From the NCBI GenBank assembly GCA_013398055.1, contig VZRS01002401.1, positions 357,724 through 421,723 on the forward strand: 64,000 nucleotides of DNA. The letters are read 5' to 3'. Of the stretch, positions 47,016 through 58,810 are shown in pieces (position 1 is the first letter of the stretch; each line of letters begins with the position of its first letter). Under the pieces are notes generated by a model. That model had not been told where the DNA came from. It saw nothing but the letters and a program-made list of their open reading frames with translations, and did no database searches. This DNA comes from Ifrita kowaldi. Its lineage: Eukaryota > Chordata > Aves > Passeriformes > Cinclosomatidae. A program made the translations under genes and the position numbers.

Positions 47016-50000
47016 CTAGTTAAGAAATGGGGCAAAATTAGTCTGGAACATGGTACAGAGGAAAACTTGCATTTAAAATTTTAGAACTGATCAGCTTTAG
47101 AAGTTTCCTAGAAAAGTTCAAAGTAAAGGAACTGTGCTTACTGCAAAATCTAAACTGATTGCAATAACTGACAGAGCTGCAGATAAACCAGCAACTTGAG
47201 GAAACTGTTTACAAAAACACTGCCATGTAACTGGAAAGGTTTTTACCAAAATCAGTGGGCTCTCAAAGTGGTGGGGGACGTTTGTGCTACAACCCAAAGA
47301 ACAAGCAATTTACTTATGTTTTGCAACTCTAGAATAATTCTTCCAACATATTAGCCTCTGTTCAGCTGCTGCTCCAGCCGCTCATTTGCACTGTTTAGTT
47401 GAAATTCCTACAGACTAAAGATCACTGACAGAATTTGCTATTACTGAAAACAGGCCTTGCCAGGCAAAGCAGGGACCCACAAGAGCTTCAGGATTACTCA
47501 CCTTTCCCCCTTTTTGTTGGCCACATCGTATGGACGGAGGAAATCCAGCTTGTTCTTGCTGATGACACAGATGTCGATGTTGCTGCCGGAGCCCAGGTCG
47601 TTGTAGATGCCGGCTGCGATGGCGTCTCGCACGAGCTGCTTGGCCTCCTCCTCCTGGAATGGTTAAAAAGCTGTCACTGCCCCAGTGCTGGCATTTCCCA
47701 GGACTGTGCGTCCCTGTGCCTGCAGAGGTTGAGCTTGGAACAATAAAGGATACACCAAACTCTTCAATCACCAGCTACCCCAGTCAAAATACTGCAATTA
47801 GTTAACTTTTTACCACTTAAGTGAAACAAAAAAGGAACTTTTGCTACAGTAATGGATGTAACTGAGACACAGGTACTAGTTAGAAGGAACCAGAGCGCAA
47901 TAGGGCCCATGTTACACAACAGCATTCAGGAGTATCTTTTACACCAAAACATTTCAAATTCATCAGAATATCCATTAAACTATTACACCAGATCATTCCC
48001 CCCTCCCCAGTAACACACGACTGATGTTGCTGCGGAGGCATCGGCACTGGCAGCCTTCCTTCCCCGGTCATTCCAGCAGGACTGGCTCCCTCTGCAGCTC
48101 CCAGGCAGGGCTGGGGCTATTCCAAAAAGGCTGATGGAAAATATACCCACGCTCAGCTAGGGCCATCAGGAACCATCTGACACGGCCTCAGTTCCTGCTG
48201 TAACCCAGGCTGGGGAACTCCTGGGGCAAAGGACAAATTTTCACTGCCCTGCAAGCCTTCCCATGGCACCGCAGGACTTGCTGAGAGCCCAGAGCCCCCA
48301 GGGGATGTCCTGCACCCTCGGCTCCACTAAGCCTGTGCCCTGTCACCTGGCCAAAGGGTCAGAATGCAAGGAAAACAGATCGTGTTATAAATACATAAAT
48401 ATAAATATGGACGTATATATACACACAAAAATCTTTAGAGTAGCCTAGAAAGTACAAATCAGAGAATATAAGAACTCTTACATTCTCTCAAAGGTGTGTA
48501 ACTTACTTGAAAACACTGACTAGAGCTGCCTGTTCCAGTACAGAACCAGTAAGACTGGAGCACATCCATGGGCACAGAGGTGTGGACTCGTTTTGTCCCC
48601 AGGTTGCGTGCAGCAGTTGCTGCTCAGCTCACCTAGTGGATCCTGCCGGAATGCCGAGGCTCCCAGGCTCACTCCTCATTGCTTTGCTGCTATTTCACAC
48701 CTTGAAATAATCTTCTGCCACCAGACACCAGGAACAAGAGATGGGGTCAACGCTGAATTTGATAAATGCAGCTTTTTCCAGTGTGCCTCATTTTCACAGC
48801 CTGTCTGTGCCAGGACCCCGCCACGTGACAGCAGCAGTGCCAGGAGCAGCAGCTCCGACTGCAGCTGCTCCAGCCCCGAGTGCGGCTCAAGAGGAGCCCA
48901 AAATTAGCTCAGCTCCTGCCTGCCTGCACCCAGGGCCTGCCCTGCACTCCCTGGTGCCCCTCTGGAACAGTGGGAATGATGGTACTCCTGTGCCAACAGC
49001 CACAGGAGCAGGGCGCAGCTTCCAGTGAACTACACAAACAGCAGCAATTCTTACTGCACTCCCAGTTTAACTGCTTTTACTCTTTATAAAAAAACCATAA
49101 ATTGAATTACGCTTCCTACCAAGCTGACTAGAACAATACAGCCACACTGCAAAAATAACTTCTGTACCTTTCCTTCAGTGTTTTGGGCAATAAAACCCTG
49201 ATAAGCAAGTAATTCCTCACTCAACTGACAGAAGACCATCAATGATTTGTTGCAGACTAAGGTTATTTCAGTACTATAGTGAAAGTAAATAAACCAAAGA
49301 ACTATGTGTAGATCCGTTTTACGAATTAAGTGGTAGCAAAAGCAGAATAATTTTAAGCTATATGAGTGTTAGGTGTAAGAAAAGCAGCTTAGGAAAACTA
49401 CAGCAGATTGGTGGAGTTTGTTCCACGCTTCCTTTTAATTTCATCCTTTTAAGACAACACTGTAAACCTCACAGACTCCTCTAATTTAAATTTGATTTGC
49501 TTTTAAAAATGTACTCTGTGACCCTACTGTTATCAAAATAGTTCAAAAATACCAATAAAGTGCAGTCAGAAGAGCTGAAATGTAACTGCACTGAGACAGC
49601 CACTGCAGAGAGAGCCCAGCTCAGCTCCTTCACTAACATGGAATAATTTTCATTTTTGAAAGCCCTGCCTCAGTGCTGCTTCCTGCTCCTCTTTTTACAA
49701 TTTAGAAAGCTGAACAGAAGAGCCACAAGAAAAACCTAAAGTATTCCTTACAGAGATCCTGCATGGAGTTCAGCAAGGACTGCTATTTACAGTCACAAAA
49801 TAGGGGGTTAGCAGGAAAGTGCTGACATAGTCCCAAGTACAGGGCCCTCAATGAGTCACTGTAATAATTAATCTTAAAAAACCCTAAAAGTTCAGAGTAT
49901 ATAAAAGGAGCACTTCCTGCTTTATGGTTGCAAAGACCAAGCTAACTGGGAATATCCTCCTCTGGGGCCCCCACTGCTCCTTAAATGAGATTACAGCCGA

Positions 50001-53000
50001 GTGATGAACTGTACGGCGAGGCAGCGGTGACAAGCAGCACTTTATGGAGCGATCTGTCTGTCCCCATCACACAGCCCACAATGTGTCCCTGGACTCCAAT
50101 GTGCAGCTCCATTTACCTCCGCATGACAAATGGGCAGCGCTTGGCAAAGGCACAGCGAGGTCCAGCGCGCTGTAATGGTCAGCACAGCTGTGCTGTGGGA
50201 CAGAGCCCAGTTCATTACAGTGACCGGCAACACAGCTTCCAAAGGGTGCCTGAGGAATAGGGCAGTAAAGGCTAAAATAAATAACTCAGCATGGAAGGCT
50301 AATCTGAAACAGTGTTTGATAAATTATTTATAACACAGACAATTGTCTGCATTTAATATTGGCGCTACTGGTAGCGTCTTTAAAAGATGATTTATGTGTT
50401 GTAATGCCATTAAGCTTTATATGGGCCCACTGCTGGCTATAAAGTCTGCTGAGATTTAGAGAATGAGTTTTAAACTGTCACTGCAACATCATAGTAGATA
50501 GAGCCTGTATTAAATCTTTACTTTAAACCTGTTATCTGGAGAGTTGCAGTTTGCAGACACTCAGAGCTGATGGATTACCTCTCACAGCTGCTCTGCCACA
50601 AGTCCCAAACAGCACCGAGAAGCAACTTTTACACATTATTCTTGTATATGACTTGGATCAACTTTCTCTTCTCACTTAAAGCATTTCCAAATTTTAAGTG
50701 CTACTGCAGGTAAAAAGAGACTTTCCTACAGGAGATGAGGCTACTTCTACATGATATTAATACTGTCTTCACTAATAACCTGTAAACAAGTTTATCATTA
50801 TGCTCCAGCAGCAAAGGGAGCAGCTGGAATGGCTTTGTGAGCATTATTTCCTCAACATTTTCTAACTTCACGAGCAAGTTACACAGGAGATGTCTTTTCC
50901 AGATTTTAAAACTTTAGAAATTACTAGGTTTTTTTTTTAACTCTTACCAAAATAAAATTAATCCCTTCTGCAGGTCACCAGGACACTGTTAGAGATGCAA
51001 TACATGGTGCAGTTCTCTAACGTAATTCTTAGAAAAATTTGAAATGCAGTGCACAATCAGTATAAAATGAACATAAACAAGCAAATATTTTGGTATAAGT
51101 AAACAAATGCAAATACTTATCATAACAGTCTTTACAACAATGAGATTTGTAGAAATACTATCATATAAAAAAAGTTGATCACTTAAAATGAGAATCCCCA
51201 AGACTTGTGTGGGAAGAGAAGGAAAGAAAAAAAAATCAGAAGCTTCAGGAAGCACAATGACAATAAAAAAATAAATCTATAAAGCAGTGTTGGGAATCTG
51301 GGGCTAGAAAGCAATACCTCTTGAAGGACATAAGCACCTACAGGAGCACAACTAGACTCTGGAAGAGAATCAGCAGCGTATGGGGAGTGAGGGGCTGGGG
51401 TGGAGATCAGCCTGTAACTGGAAGAGATGCTGAAGTCTGCCCTAAGTCCACAGAGAAAAACTCTGAGAAGCAAAGGACTTCACGTTTCTTGTAAGGGAAG
51501 GCTGGAAGGCTCCAGCAGCAAGAATGGATTTGGTTTGGCTGTCAGGAAAGGGGCTGGCATGTGTCATTTAAACCACTCAGGTTTAAGAAGTCTCCCCCCA
51601 AAAAGTGCATTTCCAGTGCTGCCTCAGAATAAGGAATGACACAACTTGTCTCTTAAGTTTTTTTTTTCCCAGAGCTATGCATTTTATGTCAGGTTCATTG
51701 TGACTGAAGCGTCAGTAAATGTTTATTTTTCTAACCATTTTCTGGTAAGAACTTTCCAAATAAACTGCTCAGTAGTCCCTAATTATTATTCTCAGAGATA
51801 ACAGTTTTTTCCCATTCTGAGGAAGCTGCCTGTGAGCCCAGGCTCATCCCCACCCCCTCTCTGATATCATACACCACCAGTATAATAAACCACGTTAATA
51901 TTTCATACCAGGGTGAAATATGCTGGAGTATCAATTCAACATCTGCTGTCTTTAGGGTACTGGCGTCCCGCAGAGACACTTTCAATTTGTAATTGAGTTC
52001 TATACTGAATTAATCAGCAGTTTATCTTTTTTAGTAAAATAATGTCTTCCCCACTAACCTGGATTTACATTAACAATTTATGCCAAATTACCTGCCAAGA
52101 CAAGAAACTTACACGATTCGGAACTACTATTCAATAACATTAGTTGCTGTATGTCATTCCCTACACGGGGATTAGTACAATCCATATTTCCAATGGCACA
52201 GAATTAGATTACAAGCTCTTCTCGCAACTGTGGGATTTCTTTTAATACTATTCCCATTCTCTGAACTAAGAATGATTACAAAAACTCGTTCAATCCATCA
52301 CTTCTTACATATGGGTGAAGTTCATGGGTTTTTAGGGAACCAATTCTCAAAATGGGAACTGGCTCAACAGCACCAGAGCTGTAAATCCTGCCAGGCTGCA
52401 ACTCCTCCTCTGGCCCCACTGTGCTGCTCTACAGTAACACACCGACCCGTAGCCACCCAGATATGCAAACCCTGCAGAAGACTAGGTTAAAGTTACTTTA
52501 TATTACTGCATATAAAAAAATTAATATCAAGCAATAACATGTCTGGCTTCAAATAAAGCAAACTCTGCTCATCTGACTATTGCTTTACCTCTGACAAAAG
52601 GATGGAGGGGAATGAAGGTCAACATTTTATTTGGAAAAGAAGCCTTGGGCCCTCTGGTAATATATCCTTCCTAATACACCAAAATGCTCCATAAAGCCCA
52701 GGCTGGCTCCCACCTCCTCCTCCTCCCTGTTCCCTCACAGCAATTGCCCTCGGCCCCGCCGGCCCTCGCCGCGGGAGCAGCACTCGGGCTCCGTGCCATG
52801 TGAAATATTTTCCAGTACATTCTGCCTCTGTTCTGCAGTTATGGGAGATATACAAACTGGAACAATTTAAACTGCAACACCTGCTCCTGAGAAATGCATC
52901 AAAAATAATTACCTGTCCTCCCCCTACCCTGGGCAGTGAAATGATCTCTTAACACAGAGCCCTGCTTCTGGCCAGCTTGTCTACATTATTACAGACAAAG

Positions 53001-56000
53001 TTTAAGTGTTACTTTCATAAAGGTGAAGAAATTGTTGCTCTTTGTCATGCAGCAAGGCCCAATTCACACAAAGGTAACATTTATTTCCCTTGATACAGTC
53101 TGCAAACAGCAAACTGGAAGGCAGCACTACTGGGTATCTCTGGGAACTGGTTGCCGGCAGTATCCCACCGACTTCAGCACACAAACCGGGCTTTCAACCA
53201 TTCAGAAAGCACACCACAAAACACCTCACCTGCAACCCCAGCCATACTAGAGCATACCTAGCTGGCATATTCCAAGTCAGCCCAGATTTCCTGTTTAACA
53301 CTAGTTCCACAAAGGAAATCAATCCTGGGCACAATTCTGTGAAAGATGATGAAAACAGTACAAACTGTCCAACATGTCAGGCAGAAACCAGGTTGCCACA
53401 GGATAATTGTGATCTAACCTAAGAATAAGGACCAGGTACGATAAACCTTTATTTTCTGGCTGACTGTATGCACTAACACCTGGTATTTACCCATGGAAAT
53501 CCATGTCTCCAGGAGACATGAACACAGCTATGTCAGGAAAGCTGAAAACTGCAGTGCCACACGCTCTGGCAGCAAGGAGTGAAGACATGCCACTAACAGC
53601 CTCAGTTCCTGTCACTGGATAATGAAATACAGAGATACACAGGGCACAGAAACACAAAGTCCTGATTTTTGCTCACCACCTCAGATTCCCCCCCCCATTT
53701 ATTTAATTCCGTGTTTGACACCAACAGGGGTTCAAGTATCTCAGGCTGGCTCTCCAGCCTAACTCCCATAGTCTGGCTTGATCTCCATTGTCTGCTGCCA
53801 GAGTGGAGCCCACAAACCTCCCAGCAAGTGGTCACCGTCCTGCGGAGTCATTAAAGCTGTGGTGTCAGCTGGCGGGATCAGCCGCGGCTGCCACACCTGA
53901 GCCCGAGAGCTGATCACCATCACTAATGAACACAGGGCTCATCTGCAGCTTGTCAGTGCTCCCGAGCCCCGTCACACAGACACGGGCAACAAGACTGGGG
54001 AGACAACTATTGTTGAAGATTAGAGACTTCTGACAGATTCCAAAAATAGCTCGGTATTATTGTCAGTAGTTAATAAACAAAAATAATTCCACCATATTGA
54101 GGGACAGTAGGAAATGTGAGCACAGGAACATTTTAAGGATCTATGGGTCAGCTGCTTAAAAATGGAAGAAAGTGACATGTTTTCAAAATATTTTGTAGCA
54201 TGCCTGATGCATTTTTTTACTGAAATAAGAGGTGCACAGTGAAAGCTGCATTCAGTCTACTTTGCATTTCAACACAGCAAAGATCCCAGAGCGCACGGAG
54301 CGTCCCGAGGAAAGCGCTCTCCGTGCCTCAGCTGCTTCACTCAGGGATAAGGGGCTACCCAGAAGTACCTCAAAAACCACTTCTCCCAAACCTGCCCAAC
54401 AAACTGCTCGGCAGATTGCTCCCAGCCCATGTAGGTCCCACCAGAACCGGTGAGCCAAAGCCACCACAGGTCACCAAAGCACACCCAGGGGACCACCCCC
54501 TCTCCGGTGGGACAGCAAGCTGCAGGTTTTGGGACAGCACAGCTGCTGCAGGACAGAGAGGGCCCGTGCTCCACGTGGAACACACCCAGAACAGTCCCTT
54601 CTTTTTCATCTATTCTTACCCTCCAGGATATTTTTGTTTTTATTCAGTACCACTTGATTTCCTACCACACTTAAGAAATGGTACAATAAATAACTGTAAA
54701 CATAATCTCACACATTTGTGGTGATCTATCCTAGGAATAATTAATAAATACCTGCCAGACTATCTCCTATCTCCTTTCTTCTACCTATTCTGCTCCTGAA
54801 CTCATTACTCCAAGATTTACTTTCTTTTCCTTGCAAGAGCGTTTTCTGTGGGTTCTGATTCTCTTCCTTTTGGAGCCTCTTTTTATTAAACCTGACTGTT
54901 TTGATGAAATACAGAGAAGAAATGAAGTTACAAGCAGCCTTTCATTGCTTAAACAAGAAGTCTACAACATAGCCCCACTGTGCATCAAGTAATTCTACAG
55001 ACAAAATGCTCCTACTTTTCAAACACCAGAAATCAAATACCAGAAGAAAATATATCCCACTCCCCATCTCCTGAGGAATTCAACCACCACAGGACAGAAA
55101 AAGCCAGAATTCCAGCATTTAATACTGTAGACATTTTTTTCCCAGATCACGATGCTTTCCATATCCACCGACTCAGAGTATTTCTTTGCTATTGTTTAAC
55201 ACCAGAAGGCACAAATCCATTTACAAAATGACTGTAAGGTTTAAAAACCAGTGGCGACTCTATTGGAAGAAAAATTGGCAGCAATGCAAGATCTAAGCTC
55301 AAAACACTCCATTAGATGTGCTGTTCTTCCACTTACGTTTTTTAAAGTAGATCTATAGCTGCCCACATGACAGATTAATATTGTTCCACAGTAGTTAGGT
55401 GCTTGGCATTACATTTTTGAAGCATCTACAGGCCTTCAGGGCTGAAAGTGTTACCATCCTCAGCGATCTATAATGGTTCCTCTAGAGGCCAGCACTCCTT
55501 CCCAACAAACCCTGCCTACATAAATCAGGCTGCACAAGTGGCACTCGGGGACGTCACCATCCATCTCCACAGCTCCTCTGAAGGATGTTGGGTAAAGATC
55601 ATCTCCGAGCACTGCAGCCAGGGAAAGGACCATCACAGTTGGCACTGATAAAGCATGTGCTACTTAAATCTGAAGACACACTAAGTCTATGGAAAAAAAA
55701 AACCATCCTGCTGGTGTTAGCATGCCTCAGGCACTGGGAGAAGCTTCAGCAACTCATCTTCAAAAGGCAGAGAGCCAGGGCTCTAGAAACCTGCAAAAAT
55801 TGGCTAAGCCTGCAGTCTTTTTTTATTTTTTTTCCTTTTTTTTTTTTTTTTTTTTTTAGTTGAGCATCTTCAAAGTCTACGATTCTAACTGTAGGGCACA
55901 GCAGCTGCCACTGCAGATTTGATCCTCTCAGCTTTTGGCAGCTCTCAACTTGAAATTCTAGCAAAAGAATTTTTCAAGTTGCTATTATTGCCTGTCATGG

Positions 56001-58810
56001 ATTTATAAATATTGTGCACTATCTGCTGTGGCATGGCTCTCCTGGGACACCAGTGCATGCCAAAAGCATAACAGAATGAAAAACAGTTCCTATTCTTCAA
56101 ATAAATGCTAATTTTTTTTTAACTGTGCTCACACGATGCGTTTGGTGATCAGCTTCAATAGTACAGAATATATATCAGAGGCAAAAAAGCTGATTGTCTT
56201 TTCCAGTAGTATTCAGCTGCTACTTTCATTAAGCTTGTTTAATTACATTCCAGATGCTAATTTGCAAGTTGATACCAGAGGGTGCAGGACAGTTTGTCTT
56301 TGAATCATTTTTCTGTGATGTGATGGTCTTGAAGCACACCACTACCCTCCAGTAGCCCTAGCAAGCTATTCTGACAATTAGTGCAAAAGAAAGGAGCATT
56401 GATCTTGACAGAAAAATAATAATTTTCTACGTATTTTATGAAATTAATCTCCAGCAATTTTATCTTCATTACCATTTCGTAACAAGTTTTATGTAAAATA
56501 TACATAGCATACTTCAGATTTAATTTGGATTCATTTCAATAGAAATATTTGTTTTTTATTAATTTACGAAAAAAACCCCTCCCACATCTGACTTAGAAGG
56601 TAAGTATTATACACTCACAGCCATAATAGAATATGAGGAAGTGTTTAAGAGTACAGCTGAGCTTTATCACCTGAAACTTTGCTGGTTTGGTTGATACAGT
56701 TCCTGAACTGTTATTAGATAACAGATTATCCAGGAAAACCAAAGGAAGGGTTAAGGTGCATGCAAGTCTCAAAGATCTAAATATCTATTTCAACAAATTG
56801 GTAGGCTGCATTTCTACACGCTTATTATAAGTGACTATCTGCTGCCACTTATGGCTGTGTGTGAAGACAGTTTAATGAGGATGACCTTTCTAAATAGGAA
56901 AATTTGAGATTTACCAGTTTTTGGTGCCTTTTTCGGTTACTCTTATACAAGAAATGACTTAAAATACAAGCTTGAAAGCTAGCTGAGAATAAATGGAAAT
57001 TTAGTTCCACAGCACAGCTCTTTGCCATTTGTATCTTGGAAAGAGGACTATTGTGCTGTAGCTGTTGATTCCAAGGATTTGCAGTCCGTGTTTTCAGTGG
57101 AATGGCACACATGCCAAGTGCACAGTCACACAGGAGGCTGGAAAAGGAGACTCTCTCAATTCTTACAGCAGCACGAGGGGAGAGGGAAAAACAGTCTTCC
57201 TCTCTCTCTCGTGGCTCTATCAGCCATCTGGTGTGAGGATCCTTCCCAGAGACACTTGGGAGCCTATCAAACATATCCCAATATTTCTGATAACAATAGT
57301 AAATATACTAGAGGCCAAAAGTCCAGTGTCTTCAGATGCTGCCCGAATCACAGCAATCCTGATCCCACTGCGTGTCTGTAACTTTGCACACCTACAACTC
57401 TTGCTTAGGTACTGACAGCAGAGGGGCCAGGTATAATTGGAAAACTGCTTATTACTAATGCTTAAGCAATTAACTAATGGCAAACTTCTTAAAACAAGGT
57501 GGGGGGTTGACTGGTGTTTTTTTAATCTGCTGGAGTTGCACATCATGATTTGTCAGGAGATGTACCAAGGTACAAGAGATCATCTCACATTTTAAACTTC
57601 ATTTACCAGCTTTATAGACAGGAACCCTGTGGATTTATGGGACCATCACCTAAAACCACAGTGCGCATGAGGGGGATGAAAATGATCCACAGCAGCTGCA
57701 TTACAAAAATGAGGAACATCTGAAGACCTCTGCTGATGTAAACTAACCTTTTCCTTTCCTACATCATTCAGTGATACTGAACAGCTCCAAGCTTTGTTTT
57801 ATCTGCCTTTTAGGCTGAAATGATTGCAACTGTTACTGTTACAAGTAATTTTTAATGAGTTCAATTTTCAATCTTGTGTTCAATTCTCATTTTTTCTTTA
57901 GAGTGGAATTATTAATCAATTGGAATGAGAAGGAGCATTCACAGAAAGTCTGAAGAGATTAATGTGGTTTAAGAGGACTTGACATTCCTCAGGCATTTTA
58001 TGAAATACAGTTACAGAAAACCCTGTAATTGTTTTGGAGTTATTTTCATCAATAGAAAGTCTGCAGACAACTGGATTCTCAAGGTTTCGATTAGCAGCAT
58101 GCTGTAACCAAATGCAAGAAACACTACAGAAAATACAAAAATAACACACTGCATTCATTTTTAACTGAACAACTTACTCTGATCTTACCATGACACTCCA
58201 GCTTTTAGCTTTCCTGAATGACTCTTTATAACAACAATCAAGCATTTTCCATTTTTTATCAGTATCAGCAAAACGCAATCTTATGAGTCTTCTGATAATC
58301 AGCTTTTAAGTAGATATTAGAAGTACAAACACTAGTTCTGAACATACCCCATCAATCAGAATTGTTTTATGCCAATACCTGAACACTTTTTGTTGCATTC
58401 TCTTTTCAAGACGGAGAGAGAAAGACAGACTGACAGAAAAACAACAATATTGACTGTGCAAGGGCTGGTAAATTCCTGAAGTCAACTATAATCAGTAAGC
58501 TGTATATTTTTAAAGACTTCACCTACATTCAAATCACATGTTTTCCCATATATAAATACAGCTTCTTGCAAATGTATTTATTTTACCTTTGAATTTTTAC
58601 AGCTTTGCAGTAAGCTGACATGAGTACATTTTAAGTGCAGCAAAACTGGAGCAGATTTAACTTTTTTAGAGTTTCAAACCTCCTAAATTCTTATGATCAT
58701 GAGGATTGCTGAGGGAAGAAACACTGAGGTTTAAAAAAACCCGAGACTTACCTCCATGTCAGGTTTGTATTTATCTTCAAACACCGCCATGGCCGCCAGT
58801 GATCCAGAAC
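46904..58810 (-). CDS. PSMB7: Proteasome 20S subunit beta-2 (trypsin-like), C-terminal part
   Basis: Minus-strand join of 58810-58752, 47653-47502 and 47015-46904, giving the last 107 residues of a protein of about 277. PSMB7 is the constitutive beta-2 subunit of the 20S core, cleaving after basic residues. The N-terminal propeptide, catalytic threonine and catalytic Asp17/Lys33 region are encoded beyond the window. The part seen contains GSGSLAAMAVFED, whose serine corresponds to S129 of mature beta subunits; NDLGSGSNID, which supplies the equivalents of D166 and S169; and the long C-terminal arm ending ETVQTMDTS that wraps around the neighbouring beta-3 subunit. It aligns with recalled human PSMB7 without gaps. 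The immunoproteasome paralogue PSMB10 lacks this exact tail. It converges on NEK6, as expected from vertebrate synteny. Confidence 0.96.
47016..47501 (-). other. PSMB7 last intron
   Basis: 486 bp, GT-AG on the minus strand (donor AAAG|GTGAGT, acceptor ACTAG). The polypyrimidine tract is weak. No other feature is seen. Confidence 0.9.
47502..47653 (-). CDS. PSMB7: PSMB7 penultimate exon
   Basis: 152 bases: 50 codons plus two bases of an arginine codon. It encodes EEEAKQLVRDAIAAGIYNDL, then GSGSNIDICVIS and LDFLRPYDVANKKGE. NDLGSGS holds the Asp and Ser that complete the beta-subunit active site. The minus-strand acceptor is CATTCCAG and the donor AAAG|GTGAGT. CpG content is high, typical of an avian exon. 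Confidence 0.96.
49850..50530. promoter_or_regulatory. Candidate enhancer block in PSMB7 intron
   Basis: TAATTAATC lies at 49865-49873. A CpG-bearing middle part (about 50000-50240) precedes a homopolymer-poor AT-rich part with TGATAAATTATTTATAAC, ACAATTGTC, and an inverted repeat CGCTAC-TG-GTAGCG (50363-50376) in a TTGGCGC context. The last resembles a degenerate RFX-type palindrome. The overall texture is that of a long conserved element. Confidence 0.4.
52735..52850. promoter_or_regulatory. Small CpG-rich block in PSMB7 intron
   Basis: A CpG cluster (CCCTCGCCGCGGGAGCAG) is flanked by CAATTGCCCTCGG and by AT-rich TGTGAAATATTTTCCAG. It is an isolated GC spike in an AT-rich intron. Weak evidence for a regulatory element. 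Confidence 0.22.
53830..54060. promoter_or_regulatory. Candidate conserved block in PSMB7 intron
   Basis: It contains GTCATTAAAGC, CpG-bearing GATCAGCCGCGGCTG, CACTAATGAAC, and CAACTATTGTTG (54004-54015), whose CTATTGT is a SOX-type motif inside a 4-bp-arm inverted repeat. Homopolymers are absent. Conservation is inferred from texture only. Confidence 0.33.
55818..55857. repeat. Long T-tract
   Basis: About 40 bases almost entirely T, broken by one A and two C. On the PSMB7 coding strand this is an A-tract. No target-site duplication or adjacent retrocopy is recognisable, so it is called simple sequence. Confidence 0.8.
57000..57420. promoter_or_regulatory. Candidate conserved block in PSMB7 intron
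   Basis: Homopolymer-poor stretch with TTTGCCATTTGTATC, TTGTGCTGTAGC and TGCCAAGTGCACAG. Open frames occur on both strands (up to 141 codons) but share no recognisable domain. Low confidence. Confidence 0.22.
58752..58810 (-). CDS. PSMB7: PSMB7 antepenultimate exon
   Basis: 59 bases. The first two complete a glycine codon from the upstream exon, then 19 codons encode SGSLAAMAVFEDKYKPDME. The first serine is the active-site-proximal S129 equivalent. The minus-strand acceptor is TCATCACAG and the donor GAG|GTAAGT. The join to EEEAK in the next exon matches the acidic run of PSMB7. Confidence 0.96.

Larger units (their letters stand above)
47654..58751 (-). other. PSMB7 11-kb intron
   Basis: 11098 bp, GT-AG. 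Mostly AT-rich unique sequence. It includes candidate conserved blocks (49850-50530, 52735-52850, 53830-54060, 57000-57420, 57575-57720), a long T-tract (55818-55857) and a C9 run near 53688-53696. Stretches not listed separately show nothing I can name. Confidence 0.85.

Noticed and set aside
53948..53975. Minus-strand GSTDKL, resembling a PSMB7 peptide
   Set aside because: It lies downstream of the exon it should precede, the flanking residues do not match and no splice sites frame it. Coincidence.
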